NCBI GenBank assembly: GCA_022749755.1
Contig: CM040441.1
Coordinates: forward strand, 20,833,475 to 20,897,474
Direction: 5' to 3'
Source of the DNA: Azadirachta indica
Lineage: Eukaryota > Streptophyta > Magnoliopsida > Sapindales > Meliaceae
DNA: 64,000 bases
Shown here: positions 1-12,540 of the stretch, in pieces
How positions within the stretch are numbered: position 1 is the first letter of the stretch
How the letters are laid out: each line of letters opens with the position of its first letter
Program-made: the position numbers and the translations under genes
Notes under the pieces: model-generated
What the model was told of the DNA's origin: nothing
The model's input: only the letters and a program-made list of their open reading frames with translations
Database searches by the model: none

Positions 1-480
1 TTTGATTTTGATTGTTACAACTATATAGAATTTGCATAAATTTTAAGTACACATTGTGACGATTGACAATTGTTTTGAAATTAATTTACAACTTCACATA
101 TAACATTTTTTTTTTAGAAAAATAAGAGTATAATAAATTGATGATTGATTGTTAATGTCTTTATTTTATATTAATTATAATTAGGTATAACTGATAATTA
201 TATTATGTATTTATAATTTTATATGTATGAATATCTAAAATATTTAATTATATTATAATGAAAATGTAATTAATGATCATACTTTATTATAAATTGTAAT
301 TATTCATCCAAATTTTAATTTAATAATAAATAATAAATATCGTGAACTTATTACTTATTAAATATATTATTGTTTTAAACTTGTTTAATTTATTATTATT
401 TTTAATTTAACAAATTATGTATTATTCAACTAATTTTTATTGATTTAAATTAATTTTTAATTTTTAAAATATAGAAAAAA

Positions 481-600
481 ATATATTAATAACAATAACC
501 GTTCTACAGGCCGTGCTAGGCTTATCAATTTTACTATGCATGCTATATCGACCTGACATGGCGACTCATGTGAGCTTAAGTTTCTTGGTTTAGGGAACAA
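481..600. mobile_element. End of hAT-like MITE (left copy)
   Basis: A GC-richer patch with a 'ggccgtgctaggct' core resembles, in inverted orientation, the patch at about 55755-55925 that precedes the right copy of the duplication. The counterpart in the right copy is at about 57000-57110. The window starts inside this element, so only its right end is seen here. Confidence 0.4.
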
Positions 601-2929
601 AAAAAACAAAAAGAATTTTATATATAATATGATAAAAGATATATAAGTGTTGATATTACACTAGTCTAGTCTTTCTAAAGTAGCTAATATTGCTAATAGT
701 CTTAAGGTACGTTTACTATAACTTTTTTAAAAGAAAATTTTTACCCATAAAGTTTACATAAATAATGTTTTTAATGAGAAAATTATTAATTGGTTTTGAT
801 TGTCATAAATAATTTTGAAAAAATTGAATAACTATTTTAATAAACAAATTTTAATAATTTATAATTTAAAATGATATTGTAAAATATTTAAAACAAATTA
901 AGAGTATTTTACATAATTTTAATTTTTTAAAAAAACTTAAAAAACTTTACAATCAGAAACTCAAATTTTGAGTTTTTTTTAATTAAAAAAATAATTTTTT
1001 TACTTTTCAAAAGTCTTTCAATATTAACCAAATAACATCCAAAAATTTAAAATAGTTTTTAATAAAAGTCTAAATGCAATAAAAATAATAAAATAATATA
1101 TGAAAGTTTGAACAACAAGCTGCAAGTGGCTTGGTTAAGAAGTATATTGACTTATTCAAAAACTTTAGTTAATTAAGTGCAATAAGTGCAATTATATATG
1201 GAAATTTAAAATTATTTTTTATTGAATAAAGTTATATTTCTAACTTATAATTCAGTATGCCCCTAGAGCATAGAGCCCTTTAATATAAGCCTAATTATAC
1301 CATTTCCATGTCTTCTCCTTGAATTCTTTATATCTTTTTATTTTTAGAAAATTGATAAATTGTAAATAATATTTTATTTACTCCAAACAATATATTAACC
1401 AAGAATTGTGAAACAAATTCAATTTGCAACGAAAATTACTAACATAATTTTTGACATTACATTAAGCATATATATATATAATTTTTTTAAAATATAAGAT
1501 ATGTTTCATAAAATCATATTAATATAATTTTTACATAAATTTGTAACAAAAAAAAAATAAAATTTATTATTTCTCAATCTCGACTAACATTTTCTCCACA
1601 TATTATTAATTATTTTCTTGCAAATTGCATGCATTAATTAACTTGTTCCTATGATATTACTAAAATAGCCTTCTATTATACAACCTATTATTGATTTCAG
1701 GCTTAATTAATTATTATAGCTTTTTCTTTCCCCTTAATTATTATATACACGTATATTGTCTAGCAAGTGTAATATCTTGCTACTCTATTTACTTTTTTCT
1801 TAAATGAAATTCTTTGGTAATGTTGAAATCTATATATTAAATAGAAATCTCAATACAATATGAATAAAAATTTTATTAATGAGATGTTAATAAATTATAT
1901 TTACATACATATATATTTATATTCCAGTTTGTAAAGCCAGAAAAATGTACATATCCCGATCTCTTTTTCTTTTGAAACAAGAGATTCGATTGTTGTTATC
2001 AAATGTAAATAACCTAAATTAAGCAATGAAACATAATAAATTATGACAATTTTTGACACGATTCATTAATTCGATATAACTATAATGCAAAATTAGTGGG
2101 TTCAAGTTAACATAAAATAATAAGGTTACAAAAAATTAATGCAAGCTTGTTAATGACATATAATTAATTATCAGAATAATTATGTCATATTAATTTTTTT
2201 ATAATTTAATAAACTCGTTTTTTTTTTTCTTTTACATGTTAACAAATATTTAGTTATATTTGGAATAAAATTGATTAGTTTTTGAGTAAATAGTAATTCA
2301 AATTGCTTAATTTGGTTGCAGAATTTGCCACCCAATATAAAGGAACAAGTTGGAAGAACGTTGGAAGAGATTGGCATTTTCAATTGTATTAATTAATTAA
2401 ATTAAATTCGGCTAAGATTTTCATCATCAAGTAGTACCATATAAAGGAACGAATGGAAGAAATTGGAAGAGATTCAATTATCCATGAACTGATTAATTAA
2501 TTGAAATCGTTAACATTTTAATTGTACAAAGGCGAGAGAATTTTGTATGTTCATTTGTACATCTCCATGGAAATTATGAAGATTAAAGCATTGTTTCTTT
2601 CAACAAGTAAATGCCTTCACTGCATTTGATTTCTATCACAAATTTTCATTGATTTTATTTTTTTTTTTTAAAAAAATTTGAGATTGGATGGGTTGAAGAA
2701 GGAGCTCTTTCAGTAAATTTTTGAACTGAAACTAGTAAATATTTAATATCTTTTGCAGCTAAACATTTGGCAACTCAAGGTGGCTTCCTTGACGGCCTCA
2801 TTTTTTCTAATTTATGTTGTAGAAAAAACTATACTAAATATACTAATTAATTAGATCAATAGCAAATATTCCTTCAACTAGATAATGTATATAACTAACC
2901 ATAAATTGTCATGTATTTTCCTTGCTGGT

Positions 2930-3145
2930 GTGTTTAATGTTTTATGCTTCTTGCCATGATTTAAATGCTATTGCTGGCTGCTAGGCATGTTGTTAGCTTC
3001 TGGGTTTTTAGTTGCTTAATCTGTTTGCTATGCTAATTTTTGCTTGGAGGTGCTGTGTATCTGCTTTTGCTGTATTCTGCTGTTGTATGCTATTATTTTC
3101 GACTGTTTTCTGCTGTTTTGCTGCTTGCTTTTTGCACTAGGAATG
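2930..3145. repeat. Imperfect TGCTG-rich tract
   Basis: Irregularly spaced TGCT, GCTG and GCTT words dominate about 200 bases, in contrast to the surrounding A/T-rich DNA. The same tract is at about 59450-59660 in the other copy. No open frame goes with it. Similar TGCTG-rich stretches can occur in untranslated parts of LINE-type elements, but that link is an inference. Confidence 0.5.
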
Positions 3146-3460
3146 TAATTTGCTACCGAAGCTTCCCTACCATATACAATAACACGTGTGAAACAAATAA
3201 CTGTTTGTTATAGATTTTGGAAGGATAAGTGGACAACATGTGAAATAGAACATAGTCGGCTTATGTTCATTAGCCAAAGTTTGTACTCGGAACCTGGGAA
3301 AGATTCTTTATTTTTCGCTTGCATTTTTAAATAGGAGGTTATGACAAAGAAGAAAAAGGTAAGAGATTATGATTTAGCTGCATTGAAATATTGGGTACTA
3401 CTTCTACAACAAATTTCCTAGTAAGTTTTTTCCTTAAATAATTATTTTTTATTTAGGTTT

Positions 3461-3482
3461 TTATTATTATTATTATTATTAT
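3461..3482. repeat. (ATT)n microsatellite
   Basis: About seven ATT units. The counterpart at about 60199-60222 has a slightly different length. Confidence 0.9.
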
Positions 3483-5300
3483 CCAGCTTTTGATGCTACC
3501 CCAACTAATTTTGATTGCTAAAATCATAACAGCAAAGGTCTCTCTCTTCTAGCACTTTTAACATTTAATTTAGTTGCATTGGTATTCGTATTTTATTGTA
3601 TTAATTGAGTTAAAATTTAATTTTTATTGTTCTATTTTGTGTTTGCAGTGTATATAAAGAAAGTTTATACTATACTGAAAATCCATAAGATATTCAATAG
3701 CTTTTTTGTAATAGGTCAGCGACCTGTTGATATTCATATGTTGGCATTGGGATTTGATTTTCATTTTACTTTATTTTAAGTTAGATTGAGAATTATGTTT
3801 GTTTAGTTTTATTTATATTGGGATGATGAATTTTGAATTATGTTGGAAATGAAGTGACAATGATGTTTGCATATTGTGGATTGGAATGTAGAATTTTGTT
3901 GATTATATTGGCAATAATATTTATTATTATATTTTTAATTTTTCTATTTTTAGTTAAATAATATTTGTTATTTTAATTTCATTTTTTGCCGTTTGTAGTT
4001 ATATTGGTAATTAATATAAATCAATTGTATTAAAAAACTTGAACAAAATTAAAAATACAATAAATAAAAAAAAAGACTAAAAAACAGGAAAACTACACAA
4101 AAACAAAATTAAAAAAAAAGGAAAAATCAGACAAATAAAAAATAAAAAAAAAAAAGAGAAAATTGGTATACCCAAAAACTGATGAATTCTTGATAAAAAA
4201 CACTTTTGAGGCTGAACTTATAATATTTGCAGCTGATTTTTTTAGTTGTAAAAGATCTTTTCTCTTGTAGTCGTCATATTCTTAGCTCGTGCATCCAAGA
4301 AGTGAATAATTTCTTGACTTAAGATTTATATCGAAGTTGGTTTGGATTGAATACCATTTCTTTATGTTGTATCCTCTTTCTTGTAATCTCCTTTGTTACC
4401 ACTAGGAGGACTATTGTGCTAATTGTCGAGTAACAGCCAAGAGGCATGGAAAGATTTGAACATCAATGAATATCACGTTCTGAAAATATAAGACGTGTGT
4501 TCTTTAAATTAATTGTTGAATTCTCTTACAGAAGAATTTTGCCTCTAGAAATTGATATGACAAATAACATTATTATCACATATTCCTCATAATTAATATT
4601 TTTTATCTTAAATCAACTTGTATAGAAGTTTGCATACTAATAATATACATGTTATTAAAATAATTTCATATGTTTAGAGTTAGTTAGTTGTGTGATATAA
4701 ATATAAACTTTATATAGGTGTTTAGTATTTAACTAATTTATCCAATTAAGAGTTAAATAAGTAATTTTTAAACTATTGAGACTAAAAAAATGTATAATAG
4801 ACTATATCTTAAAGACCTAAGAATCTTTTTCGCTTAAAATTTTTAGAACATAAAATTCCTTAGTACAATAAATAAATAGTATGTAGTTCTATGTATAGAT
4901 ATATTTCTATACAAACTAATTGATAAAAATTGATATATTAATATTATATTATAACAATATGTCCTAAAGTTTTCATAAGATTATAAGAAAAATATATGAG
5001 AAGAATTATAAGAGAATTTTTAGAAATATTGGTTGAAAATTAGTTATAGAGATGAATTTTAAGCTTTAAAAGATTATACAATATAGCTTTGGATCAATGG
5101 CATTTTTGAACTCTAAACAATGCTGCTCTGCTTCATTTGTTTTTTGGTAAAATTTTATTTAAGCTCCTAAAGTTTATATATAAATAAATAAATAATATAT
5201 AATATTATATAACGCACATAAAAATATGAGATATTAATATATAAATTTTAAAATTTATCTCGCCTTTTATAATTATTAAAAAAGTTAGGAACTTACATAA

Positions 5301-5445
5301 AATTTTGGTGAAATTTAGGAATCGAATACTTAAAATTGAAACCAAACCAAATCAAACTAATTCGATTCAATATCTTAAACTCAAATTCTATTTTAGTTTG
5401 GTTCAATTTTTTAAGAAAATGAACTGAACCCGAAATTGCCTAACC
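5301..5445. mobile_element. AACCAAA/TTTGGTT-type MITE remnant
   Basis: Alternating AACCAAA, TTCGATTC, TTTGGTT and GAACTGAACC words form an inverted-repeat-rich patch just upstream of the LINE remnant. It resembles the elements at 8368-8845 and 14783-15200. The same patch is at about 62041-62185 in the right copy. Ends are not clear. Confidence 0.45.
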
Positions 5446-5502
5446 ATATTATTTTTCATAATAGACTTCGCATAAATAGAGATTTGTTCCAACTTTAGGG
5501 TT

Positions 5503-6032
5503 TTGGAAAACAAACCTTTTGCTCCTCAACTGCAAAATATATGGTTTGTTGCTTGCTATTGTGTGATTCACACAATTTGCAAAAGTCATGATCTTTTGAG
5601 GTTTCATAATACTCATTCTAGTGTTGCTAGGGCTATGGTTTCCTACAAATATCTAATGATTATCCTTCGTCGCCACTCCTAGGTCATGTGGCTCATTTTA
5701 ACGACCTGGAGATCTTGTTGTGCTTGGGTGTTGATCCAAAATTTAGGAAGGCTTCTTTTGTCCTTTTAGTTCTTTGGAAGCCTCCAACCATTAGCTGGTT
5801 AAAAGTTAATATAGTTGTACTGTCAAAAAATAATCCGAGACTAGTTGTGTGGGTGGAAGTATTTAGAGACCATCGCGGTTCCTTTCTTAATGGGTTCTCT
5901 ATATCCTTGGGGCATAATTATTCTTTTCTCACTGAGTTTATGGCCATTATTCTTGCCATAGAGGAAGCATGGAAAAGGGGCTGGCATCATTTATGGATTA
6001 AGAGTTACTCCCAAGGGTTGTCCTGTTTCTAA
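5503..6032 (+). pseudogene. LINE-type RNase H (RVT_3-like) remnant, left copy
   Basis: This is the C-terminal RNase H-like domain of a plant non-LTR retrotransposon (the 'ribonuclease H protein At1g65750-like' family). The frame reads through a spacer into W-L-K-V-N, then V-F-R-D-H-R-G-S-F and a T-E-F-M-A-I-I-L-A-I-E helix, which are family landmarks. Two acidic catalytic positions look lost: the usual VNTDG region reads VNIVV, and the usual SDS reads SYS. One C missing near 5678, relative to the other copy, shifts the frame, so only 5688-6032 reads as one piece. It is dead transposon coding sequence, not a host gene. No reverse transcriptase domain is recognisable upstream. Confidence 0.85.
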
Positions 6033-6294
6033 TAATGAAATTATACTCCTCATGTTCACTATATGCTTATTGGTTTAATTGTTTATCTCTACCTTGAAGT
6101 TTTATATTTCTCACACACATCTACCATGAAGGAAATAAGGTGGTTGATACTGTTAGTAACTTGGTACTTAATTGCGTTATTTACTTGGTGGAACTTACCT
6201 CCATAACAAATATGTAGAGATTTAATGCTTAATTCTTGGGCAGTTTCTAACTTTCATTTTCTATAACAAAAGCTATTACTTATTGTTTTGGTTT

Positions 6295-6670
6295 TGTTGA
6301 CTGAATTTTCAACAAATATTACCAAGCTTAAATTGTTAACACCACCAATGAAGCATCAAAAGAAGTGAATCAAAAAAGGAGAAGTCGCAGCAACTAAAAC
6401 AATGTAGAAAATTGAAAAATCGGCAACAAAACAGACGAAAAACAAAATTTTTGGACAAACTTCTTCAAGAAATTTTCTAGACAAATTTGAACACTGTTAA
6501 TTAGATTTTTCACCATAAGTACACCTTATATACTTGGCACAAGAAACCTACATGTGTCTCACATTCATTGGTGGGTCATAACACATTAAAATGTTAACAA
6601 AAAATATAAGATATATTATATTTTTAGCATGAATAATACCCAAAATATTTTCTGCACATTAACATCAACA
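6295..6670 (-). repeat. 3' LTR of copia element, left copy
   Basis: On the minus strand a polypurine tract (aaagggggaga) lies immediately before TGTTGA at 6670. The segment runs to TCAACA, which on the plus strand reads TGTTGA at 6295. Matching TGTTGA/TCAACA ends and a size of 376 bp fit a short copia LTR. The matching 5' LTR was not found in this window. Confidence 0.7.
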
Positions 6671-7236
6671 TTCTCCCCCTTTAATGTGCTGCTCTTGAAC
6701 TGTAGTTGCATCCTTAAATTATTGAAAATTTTCTTTTGGTAAAATTTTTGCAAATACGTCAGCAAGTTATTGTTCTGATCTATAAAACTCAAGTTGAATC
6801 TCACCATCTTCAACTGCTTCTCTAATGAAGTTATGTTTGAGTGCTATATGCTTGCTTCTATTATGATGAATAGGATTCTTGGCCATTGCAATTGTTGGTT
6901 TGTTGTCACAATACAGAAGTATTCCTTCTCCTCAACCGTATAGCATGTAATGTTGCCAATGAGACTAAAACATATTCTGCTTCAATCGGGGATTGAGCAA
7001 TGATTTGTTGCTTCTTTGAACACCAAGAAAACACACCTAAGCCAAGAGAAAATGCAAAGCCACTTGTGGTTTTTTATGTCATCTTCATAGCTACCCTAGT
7101 CACTATCACAAAAGCCTATTAACTTAACTTTTATACTCTTCCAAAACTTGATTTCAAACTCCATGGTACCTTGAATATACCTCAACACTCTTTTTGCCAC
7201 TCCTACATGAATGTGGCTTGAGTTGTTCATGAAACT

Positions 7237-7901
7237 TCAAAACAAGTTTGTTTCAAACATTATATATGGCCTTATTGCGCTAAAAAAAAGCAACTTTCCA
7301 ACCAAAGTTCTATAATGAGTTGCATCAACTTTCTTTCCTCCTTCTTCTTTCTTTAATTCTTCATTCACATTGGTATAGCTACAACATTGCAGCCAAGCAA
7401 TCTTACCTTCTTCAAAATATTTTCTGCTTACTTTGAGATATAAACACATTATCTTCATCTTGGTGAATTTCTATGCCAAGAAAGTACCTCAACAACCCCA
7501 CATCACTCATTTCATATCTCTCTATCATTTCATTTCCTAATTCATTTATCAACTTCTCATTATTACCCATAAACAGCAAGTCATCAACATAAATGGCAAC
7601 AATAAGAATATCTAACATACCTTGCTTCTTCATATAAAATGTTGGCTGATTTTTGCTCTTATGAATCCTTTTTTATTGAAGTAGGAATTAATTTCACTAC
7701 ACCAGGCTCTTGGAAATTGTTTGAGCTTATACAATGCTTTTTTGGGTTTGTGGACTTTGTTTTCTTCACTTGTGCTATATCAACAAAAAATTCTTCTTGT
7801 GATTTTCCATTCAAGAAAGCTAATTTCACATCAAGTTGGTATAATAACCAACTCACTGCTAAGGCAATGGAAGCTCTATTGATGTCAACTCTTGCAACCA
7901 A
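7237..7901 (-). pseudogene. Copia reverse transcriptase fragments
   Basis: Three adjoining minus-strand frames carry RT landmarks. The segment 7901-7659 has the Q-L-D-V-K-x-A-F-L-N-G motif. The segment 7633-7412 has the Y-V-D-D-L catalytic motif and the Y-F-L-G-I-E-I motif. The segment 7458-7237 has Y-R-T-L-V-G-K-L-L-F at the start of the RNase H connection. Frame changes separate them, so no functional polyprotein can be made. Confidence 0.92.
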
Positions 7902-8367
7902 AGCAAAGGTATCTTGAAAATCAATATCGAGCTATTGTAAATAGCCTTTAGCAACCAACCTTGCTTTGTAATTTTGCACCTCACCCATTGAATTGTATTT
8001 TACCTGATAAATTCATTTTACCTCAATAACTTCCTTGTCATTCAGCCTATCCACAAGCTCCCAAGTGTTGTTCTTTTCAATTCCTTCTATTTCTTCCATT
8101 ATGGCTTCTCCTTGATTGCATCTTTAAATTTTTTAGATTCGACAACATAAAAATTACAGCTTTTGTACATCTCATCAAACTTCTCATTCTTATTAGAGTT
8201 GAACTTGATAAAAATGAACCAAAGCTTGATGCATTACTTGATGATCCCAAATAATTAGGTGAAGAGGATGATAGAGATTCTTCAACATTGGAACTAATTT
8301 GAGATGAATTAGGCTGCATCATATTAATGGAAACAAATTTTTATTCAACTTGTCCTTACTCCCAATT

Positions 8368-8845
8368 AGGGTTGGGAGAAAATGCCAAACCGAACTGAAT
8401 TGAACCGAACTATTTGATTCAGTTTGATTTGGTTGAAAATGAGTTTGGTTTTATATTTGTTACACTCTAATTGGTTCATTTCGAGTTCACGTAAAATTAA
8501 AACTAAACTGAATCTAAAAGTTAAATTTCTTTTGAGCTTTTAATTTTACATAAATTATAAATAAGATAAGATACTTATAATTATTGTCATAAATTCACAT
8601 AAAATAGGGGTTATTATTTATAATTTTTAAAATTTTATTTTTTTATTTAATTTGATAATAAATTTGGAACATAAATAAGAATTTTCAATAGCTCTTGAAA
8701 CTAAAACCGAAGTAAAATTGAACATGGAATCTTCATAACTAAATCGAACCAAAGTAACTACTTTAGTTCGGGTCAATTTGATTTTGCAGCCTTCATATTT
8801 CAAGTTCGGTTTGGTTTTTATAAAATCTAAGCTGCCCACCCTTAT
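8368..8845. mobile_element. hAT-like MITE inside the copia element
   Basis: A 478-bp block rich in AACCGAAC and TTCGGTTTGG words interrupts the copia linker just after integrase. It starts AGGGTTGGGA and ends with the near-complement of AGGGTGGGCA. It is flanked by 8-bp near-repeats, TCCCAATT at 8360-8367 and CCCCAATT at 8846-8853. An 8-bp duplication is the hAT signature. It has no coding capacity. Copia sequence reads on both sides, so the MITE inserted after the retrotransposon. Confidence 0.75.
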
Positions 8846-9042
8846 CCCCAATTGTAGCTGACATTTTCGCCAAAAATCACATCTCTACTCATGACAATAC
8901 TTTTGGTCTTTAAGCTATATAATCTATAACCTTTTGAATGTGAGCTATAATTGATAATGATGTACCTCTCAGTTGTTTCATCGAGCTTCATTTTCTTTTC
9001 TTTCAGAACTTGAGCATAACACACACAACCGAAAACTTCCAA
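8842..9042 (-). pseudogene. Copia integrase C-terminal fragment
   Basis: The 66-codon minus-strand frame starts inside the element and contains the plant copia integrase tail: V-F-G-C-V-C-Y-A, then K-L-D-E-T-T-E-R, then K-G-Y-R-L-Y and S-R-D-V-I-F-G-E. It ends where the hAT-like MITE interrupts the element at about 8845. Beyond that insertion the polyprotein linker resumes in fragments. Confidence 0.9.
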
Positions 9043-9261
9043 GTATCTAATGGAATGTTTTCTCCTACTTTAAGCTTCTAAGGAGTTTCATTGTTCAAAG
9101 CCTTGGTTAGTGCTCTATTTATTAAGTACATAGTTATATAAATTAATTCAGCCTAAAATCCTTAAGTAAGCTATTCTCTCTGTAACATAGATTTTGCCAT
9201 CTACATCATGGTTTGGTTTTTCCTCTCGAATACCTCATTTTGTTACAGACTGTAACACAAG

Positions 9262-11155
9262 TAAGCTTTAGATTCTTGGTTTAAAGGCTCTCAACTTGAG
9301 GAATTGCCAAACGGATTAGGAAAGCTTGGTAAATTAAGACCTCTGGATGTAGAACATTGTTCTCAATAGAAAAGAATTCTTTCCAATGTAATTCAAAGGT
9401 TATCCCAGCTAGAAGAATTATACATCTTACATTCTTTTGGCTTTGAAGAATAAGAGGTTAAAGAAATGAGTAAGGCAAGCATCTGTGAGCTTAATGCACT
9501 AAATAACTTGGATATATTATTATTGACAATAGATGAAAAGTCCATCCCTAAGGACTTTACTTTCCCCAAATGGCAAAGGCATAAGATGAAAATTAAGTCT
9601 ATCATTTCTTTCAGCAATGATATTCAAAGAGGAGACTTGGCAATCCATGGCAGTAGTTCAGCTTCACCCACGGTTGTCTTTAACATACTCTTGCAAGATT
9701 TGATATATTTTTACTGGCAAAGATTATCAAAGGCAAGGTTCATTTAGAAGGGTTGCAATGAACAATATTAAAGCCTTCAGAATCTTATGTACGTTGAAGT
9801 GTATGAATGCGCAAACTTGATGTCTTTTTATAGTATCACTTGCTAGAAATCTTGTCCAACTAAGAAATCTCAAAGTAAAAGGTTGCATAATGATGAAGCA
9901 TATGATTGAAGAAGAACAGTTTGCATTTGCAAGAAAAGTAAATAATAATCATGCAAATGAAATTTTGCTTCCATGGTTAAGAGAATTAAATCTCGATAGA
10001 CTACAAAACATCTTGATTTTCATCCAAAAAATTATAAATTTGGAAAACTGTCCCAGTTTGAGTTCATTGTTCATTAGTAAAGAATCACTTAGGATATGTA
10101 TTTATTCATTTAATTTTTTATTTAAATAATTTTAGTTATCTCATATCATAAATGAAATTAATAGATTTTAGTTTTTATTCACATAATTTGTAGGTTCTAC
10201 AATTGGTAAATTGTGACCAATTCTTGGATAAACTATAATTGCAATTATGGTACGGTTTTAAAAGTTTGGAAGATTTAGAAATTAGCCATAGTGGAGTAAA
10301 AGAGGTTTTCAGGTTTGAAGAAGGTTCTGCATATGTTTTAATGATGCAAAATCTCTTCACTCTAAAATTGTCTTACTATCTTAGTTTGAGACATCGTTTC
10401 TCAACCACTGTTACTCAAAATTTTTTGCAATTGAAATATTTACATATTATCAATTGTAAAAAATTAGAGCAAATTATTTTTGAAGATGATGAAGAGAATA
10501 AAATTTCCTCAATGAAGGCATGCTTTCCAAATCTCTCTAATATTCACAACTTAAGAAGTGTGTTTCAAGTCACTTTAGCTCAAAATCTATTTCGTTTGAA
10601 AGAGTTATATATTCAAAATAGTGAAGAAATGGAGCAAATCTTTGTTAGAGATTTTGGAGAAGACCAAGACTCATTGGAAGATCATCCTCAAGTAAGATGC
10701 TGTTCAAATATCTTGATAATTCTAGTGAGACGGTGCCATAAATTGAAAAGTTGTTTCATGTCACCATAGCTCAAAATTTGCAAGATCTATTTGTTAATGA
10801 TTGCCTAAATTTGGAACAAATCTTTGTTGGAGATGATAAGTGCAAAGAAATCCACATGCATGTTGAGAAATTATCACTTCCCAATTTACCAAGCCTCATT
10901 AACTTCTTTCCCGTGAGTTGTCACTTCGTGATTCCATCTTTATCCTAGTTGATGGTGAGAAATTGTCCCAAGATAAATATAAGATTTTCAGTCAACCAAA
11001 ACGGAATCATGCATTTGCATGCTAAAAATGAGGGACTTAATCACACTTTTATTTATTTAAATGGTTGGCTTTTAAAATTGTATATTGTTAATCATATTAG
11101 TTATTTGTATAGAAACCCTAGGAAGATGTTAGACAACAATCCAACTTGGAAATAA
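9262..11155 (+). pseudogene. CNL disease-resistance LRR remnant (At4g27190/RPS5-like)
   Basis: The plus strand encodes the C-terminal leucine-rich repeats of a coiled-coil NB-LRR immune receptor. It reads L-E-E-L-P-N-G-L-G-K-L, D-V-E-H-C-S-Q and Q-R-L-S-Q-L-E-E-L-Y-I, then a long stretch at 9466-9747. Later repeats at 9890-10129, 10239-10769 and 10751-10948 contain the typical 'L-x-x-L-x-I-x-x-C-x-x-L-E-x-I-F' units of this subfamily. In-frame stops at 9367 and 9451, another at 9747 and several frame changes disable it. A possible intron lies near 10095-10190. The coiled-coil and NB-ARC parts (P-loop, GLPL, MHD) are absent: the homology begins where the truncated copia element ends. It is a 5'-truncated pseudogene. 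Confidence 0.88.
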
Positions 11156-11159
11156 GACA

Positions 11160-12540
11160 AAATTTAGAAAATGTTGCCACAGAGGGGAGAGTATTATGGA
11201 TTTCTAGCCTTGATAGGCATGCTTCTTCCTAACGATCTTATGTTACAAATTAGTATGTCTGCACAATGATGTACATGATTTTTTAATTATTCCAATCGAA
11301 GACCATTATATACCTGGTATTAGTTAAGAAATTCTTAATTTTGATATAAGTAATAGATATATCTTTTTGAATAAGTGATCTTTAAAAACAAACTCTTGGA
11401 GAGAAATACCATTAATAAAAGAAAATGATTGTAATACAAGTAGATACCAAAAGAACAAATTGCAAGAAAAGCAGGCATGATAAACTGCTCTAAGAAAACT
11501 AACTAAGATGAAACCGTACAATCTCAAACATATAAGTAGTAGTTATATGTTTAGCACTAAATGCCACAATATTGCATATAGGGAAAGCCAAAAGTGAATA
11601 ATTAGAGGGCCAAAATATTTAAAATAATAAGGTAATATTATTATTAAGGGGTAAAATTAATAAGCTAATATTCTAAAATATTAATAATAAATTAAGGGAT
11701 AAATTGATAATTCACTTTTTCTTCCCATCATTAAAAAATCATAATCTCATTGTACTTAATAAAAAATTCGAAGGAAGCACACTACTCTTACCTTTTCTTG
11801 TCTAAAAAAATGTATCAACTTCTTATACCATCTTTTTTTGGAAAAATGCACCAACTCTTGCCATTTTCTTGAAGTCGACTAAGTCCTCTTTTTTGTTGAT
11901 TTCAAAGTTTTCTTTTTTTCTGCTATTAAGTCTTACCATCTCATCTATTGTTTCTTCTCATAATCATCAATAACAGCCATCTAAAAGATAGATCATTAGA
12001 AACACAAACTTAAACTTAAACTTAAGCCATTGTTTTAATTCTTCATTTTTGGAAGCAAACAATAATAAAGATTGTAAGGATTTACTTTGGCAGTTATTGT
12101 AACTTTTATCAATAGTTTTTTCTATATATAATTTGGAGAAAATGTGTTTAAAAAAAAAAAGAGAAAAAAGTGATGGCAATAGTTATGGCATACAAAGTGA
12201 TAAAGAGAAAAAAAAAATAGAAAAGATAAAAGATGAAAATAGAGGTAGTGGTAATAGTAGCATATTTAAAGATGACAGGGGAAGAAAGGTGGCAATGGAA
12301 GTGGTAGATTAGGTTCTATATTAATATTTTATATTAATGATGAATAGGATACCATATTTATTTAAATCCACTAAGCAGAGATAAATTTGTATTTTATCAC
12401 AATTTAATGGATTGATGTAATAACATGGACTAAAGAGTTAAATTAACCAAAGCATGTTCTAATTTGTTATTTGACCAAAGTTTAGGGATTAAAAATGTTA
12501 TTATGCTTTCTCATTAAAAGCAGGGTAAAATGGTTATTTT
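11160..12540. other. Intergenic, no gene seen
   Basis: AT-rich sequence follows the LRR remnant. Only short chance frames are present. The stretch 12120-12310 is purine-rich (GA/GT runs). Nothing coding is supportable. Confidence 0.6.

Larger units (their letters stand above)
1..7264. repeat. Left copy of large direct duplication
   Basis: This segment matches 56521-64000 in the same orientation, essentially end to end: position 1 pairs with 56521 and position 7264 with 64000. Differences are scattered substitutions, small indels in A/T runs, and one block of about 214 bp present only in the right copy. Both copies run into a window edge (left copy at its start, right copy at its end), so the true ends of the duplication are not visible. 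It contains AT-rich non-coding DNA, a LINE RNase H remnant and the 3' end of a copia element. No intact host gene is seen in 1-5500. A haplotype wrongly joined in tandem, or a genuine recent duplication, would both look like this. Confidence 0.97.
6295..9245 (-). mobile_element. 5'-truncated Ty1-copia retrotransposon
   Basis: On the minus strand the order is integrase, reverse transcriptase, RNase H, polypurine tract, LTR, which is the Ty1-copia order. Recognisable pieces are an integrase core end near 9240-9180 (N-E-V-F-E-R-K-N) and integrase C-terminal sequence at 9042-8842 (V-F-G-C-V-C-Y-A and K-G-Y-R-L-Y). Next come RT at 7901-7237 (L-D-V-K-L-A-F-L-N-G, then Y-V-D-D-L, then Y-R-T-L-V-G-K-L) and RNase H at about 7030-6690 (I-A-Q-S-P-I-E-A-E-Y). 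Several stops and frameshifts show it is dead. Gag, protease, most of integrase and the 5' LTR are absent. The truncated end meets a CNL LRR remnant at about 9245-9262. Confidence 0.93.

Noticed and set aside
2180..2383. 67-codon minus-strand frame, with a near-identical one at 58720-58902
   Set aside because: It lies in the duplicated AT-rich segment, ends in a lysine run from poly-T, has no domain, and differs in its tail between copies. Probably chance.
7639..7917. 92-codon plus-strand frame
   Set aside because: It is the antisense of the copia reverse transcriptase, which has clear motifs on the minus strand.
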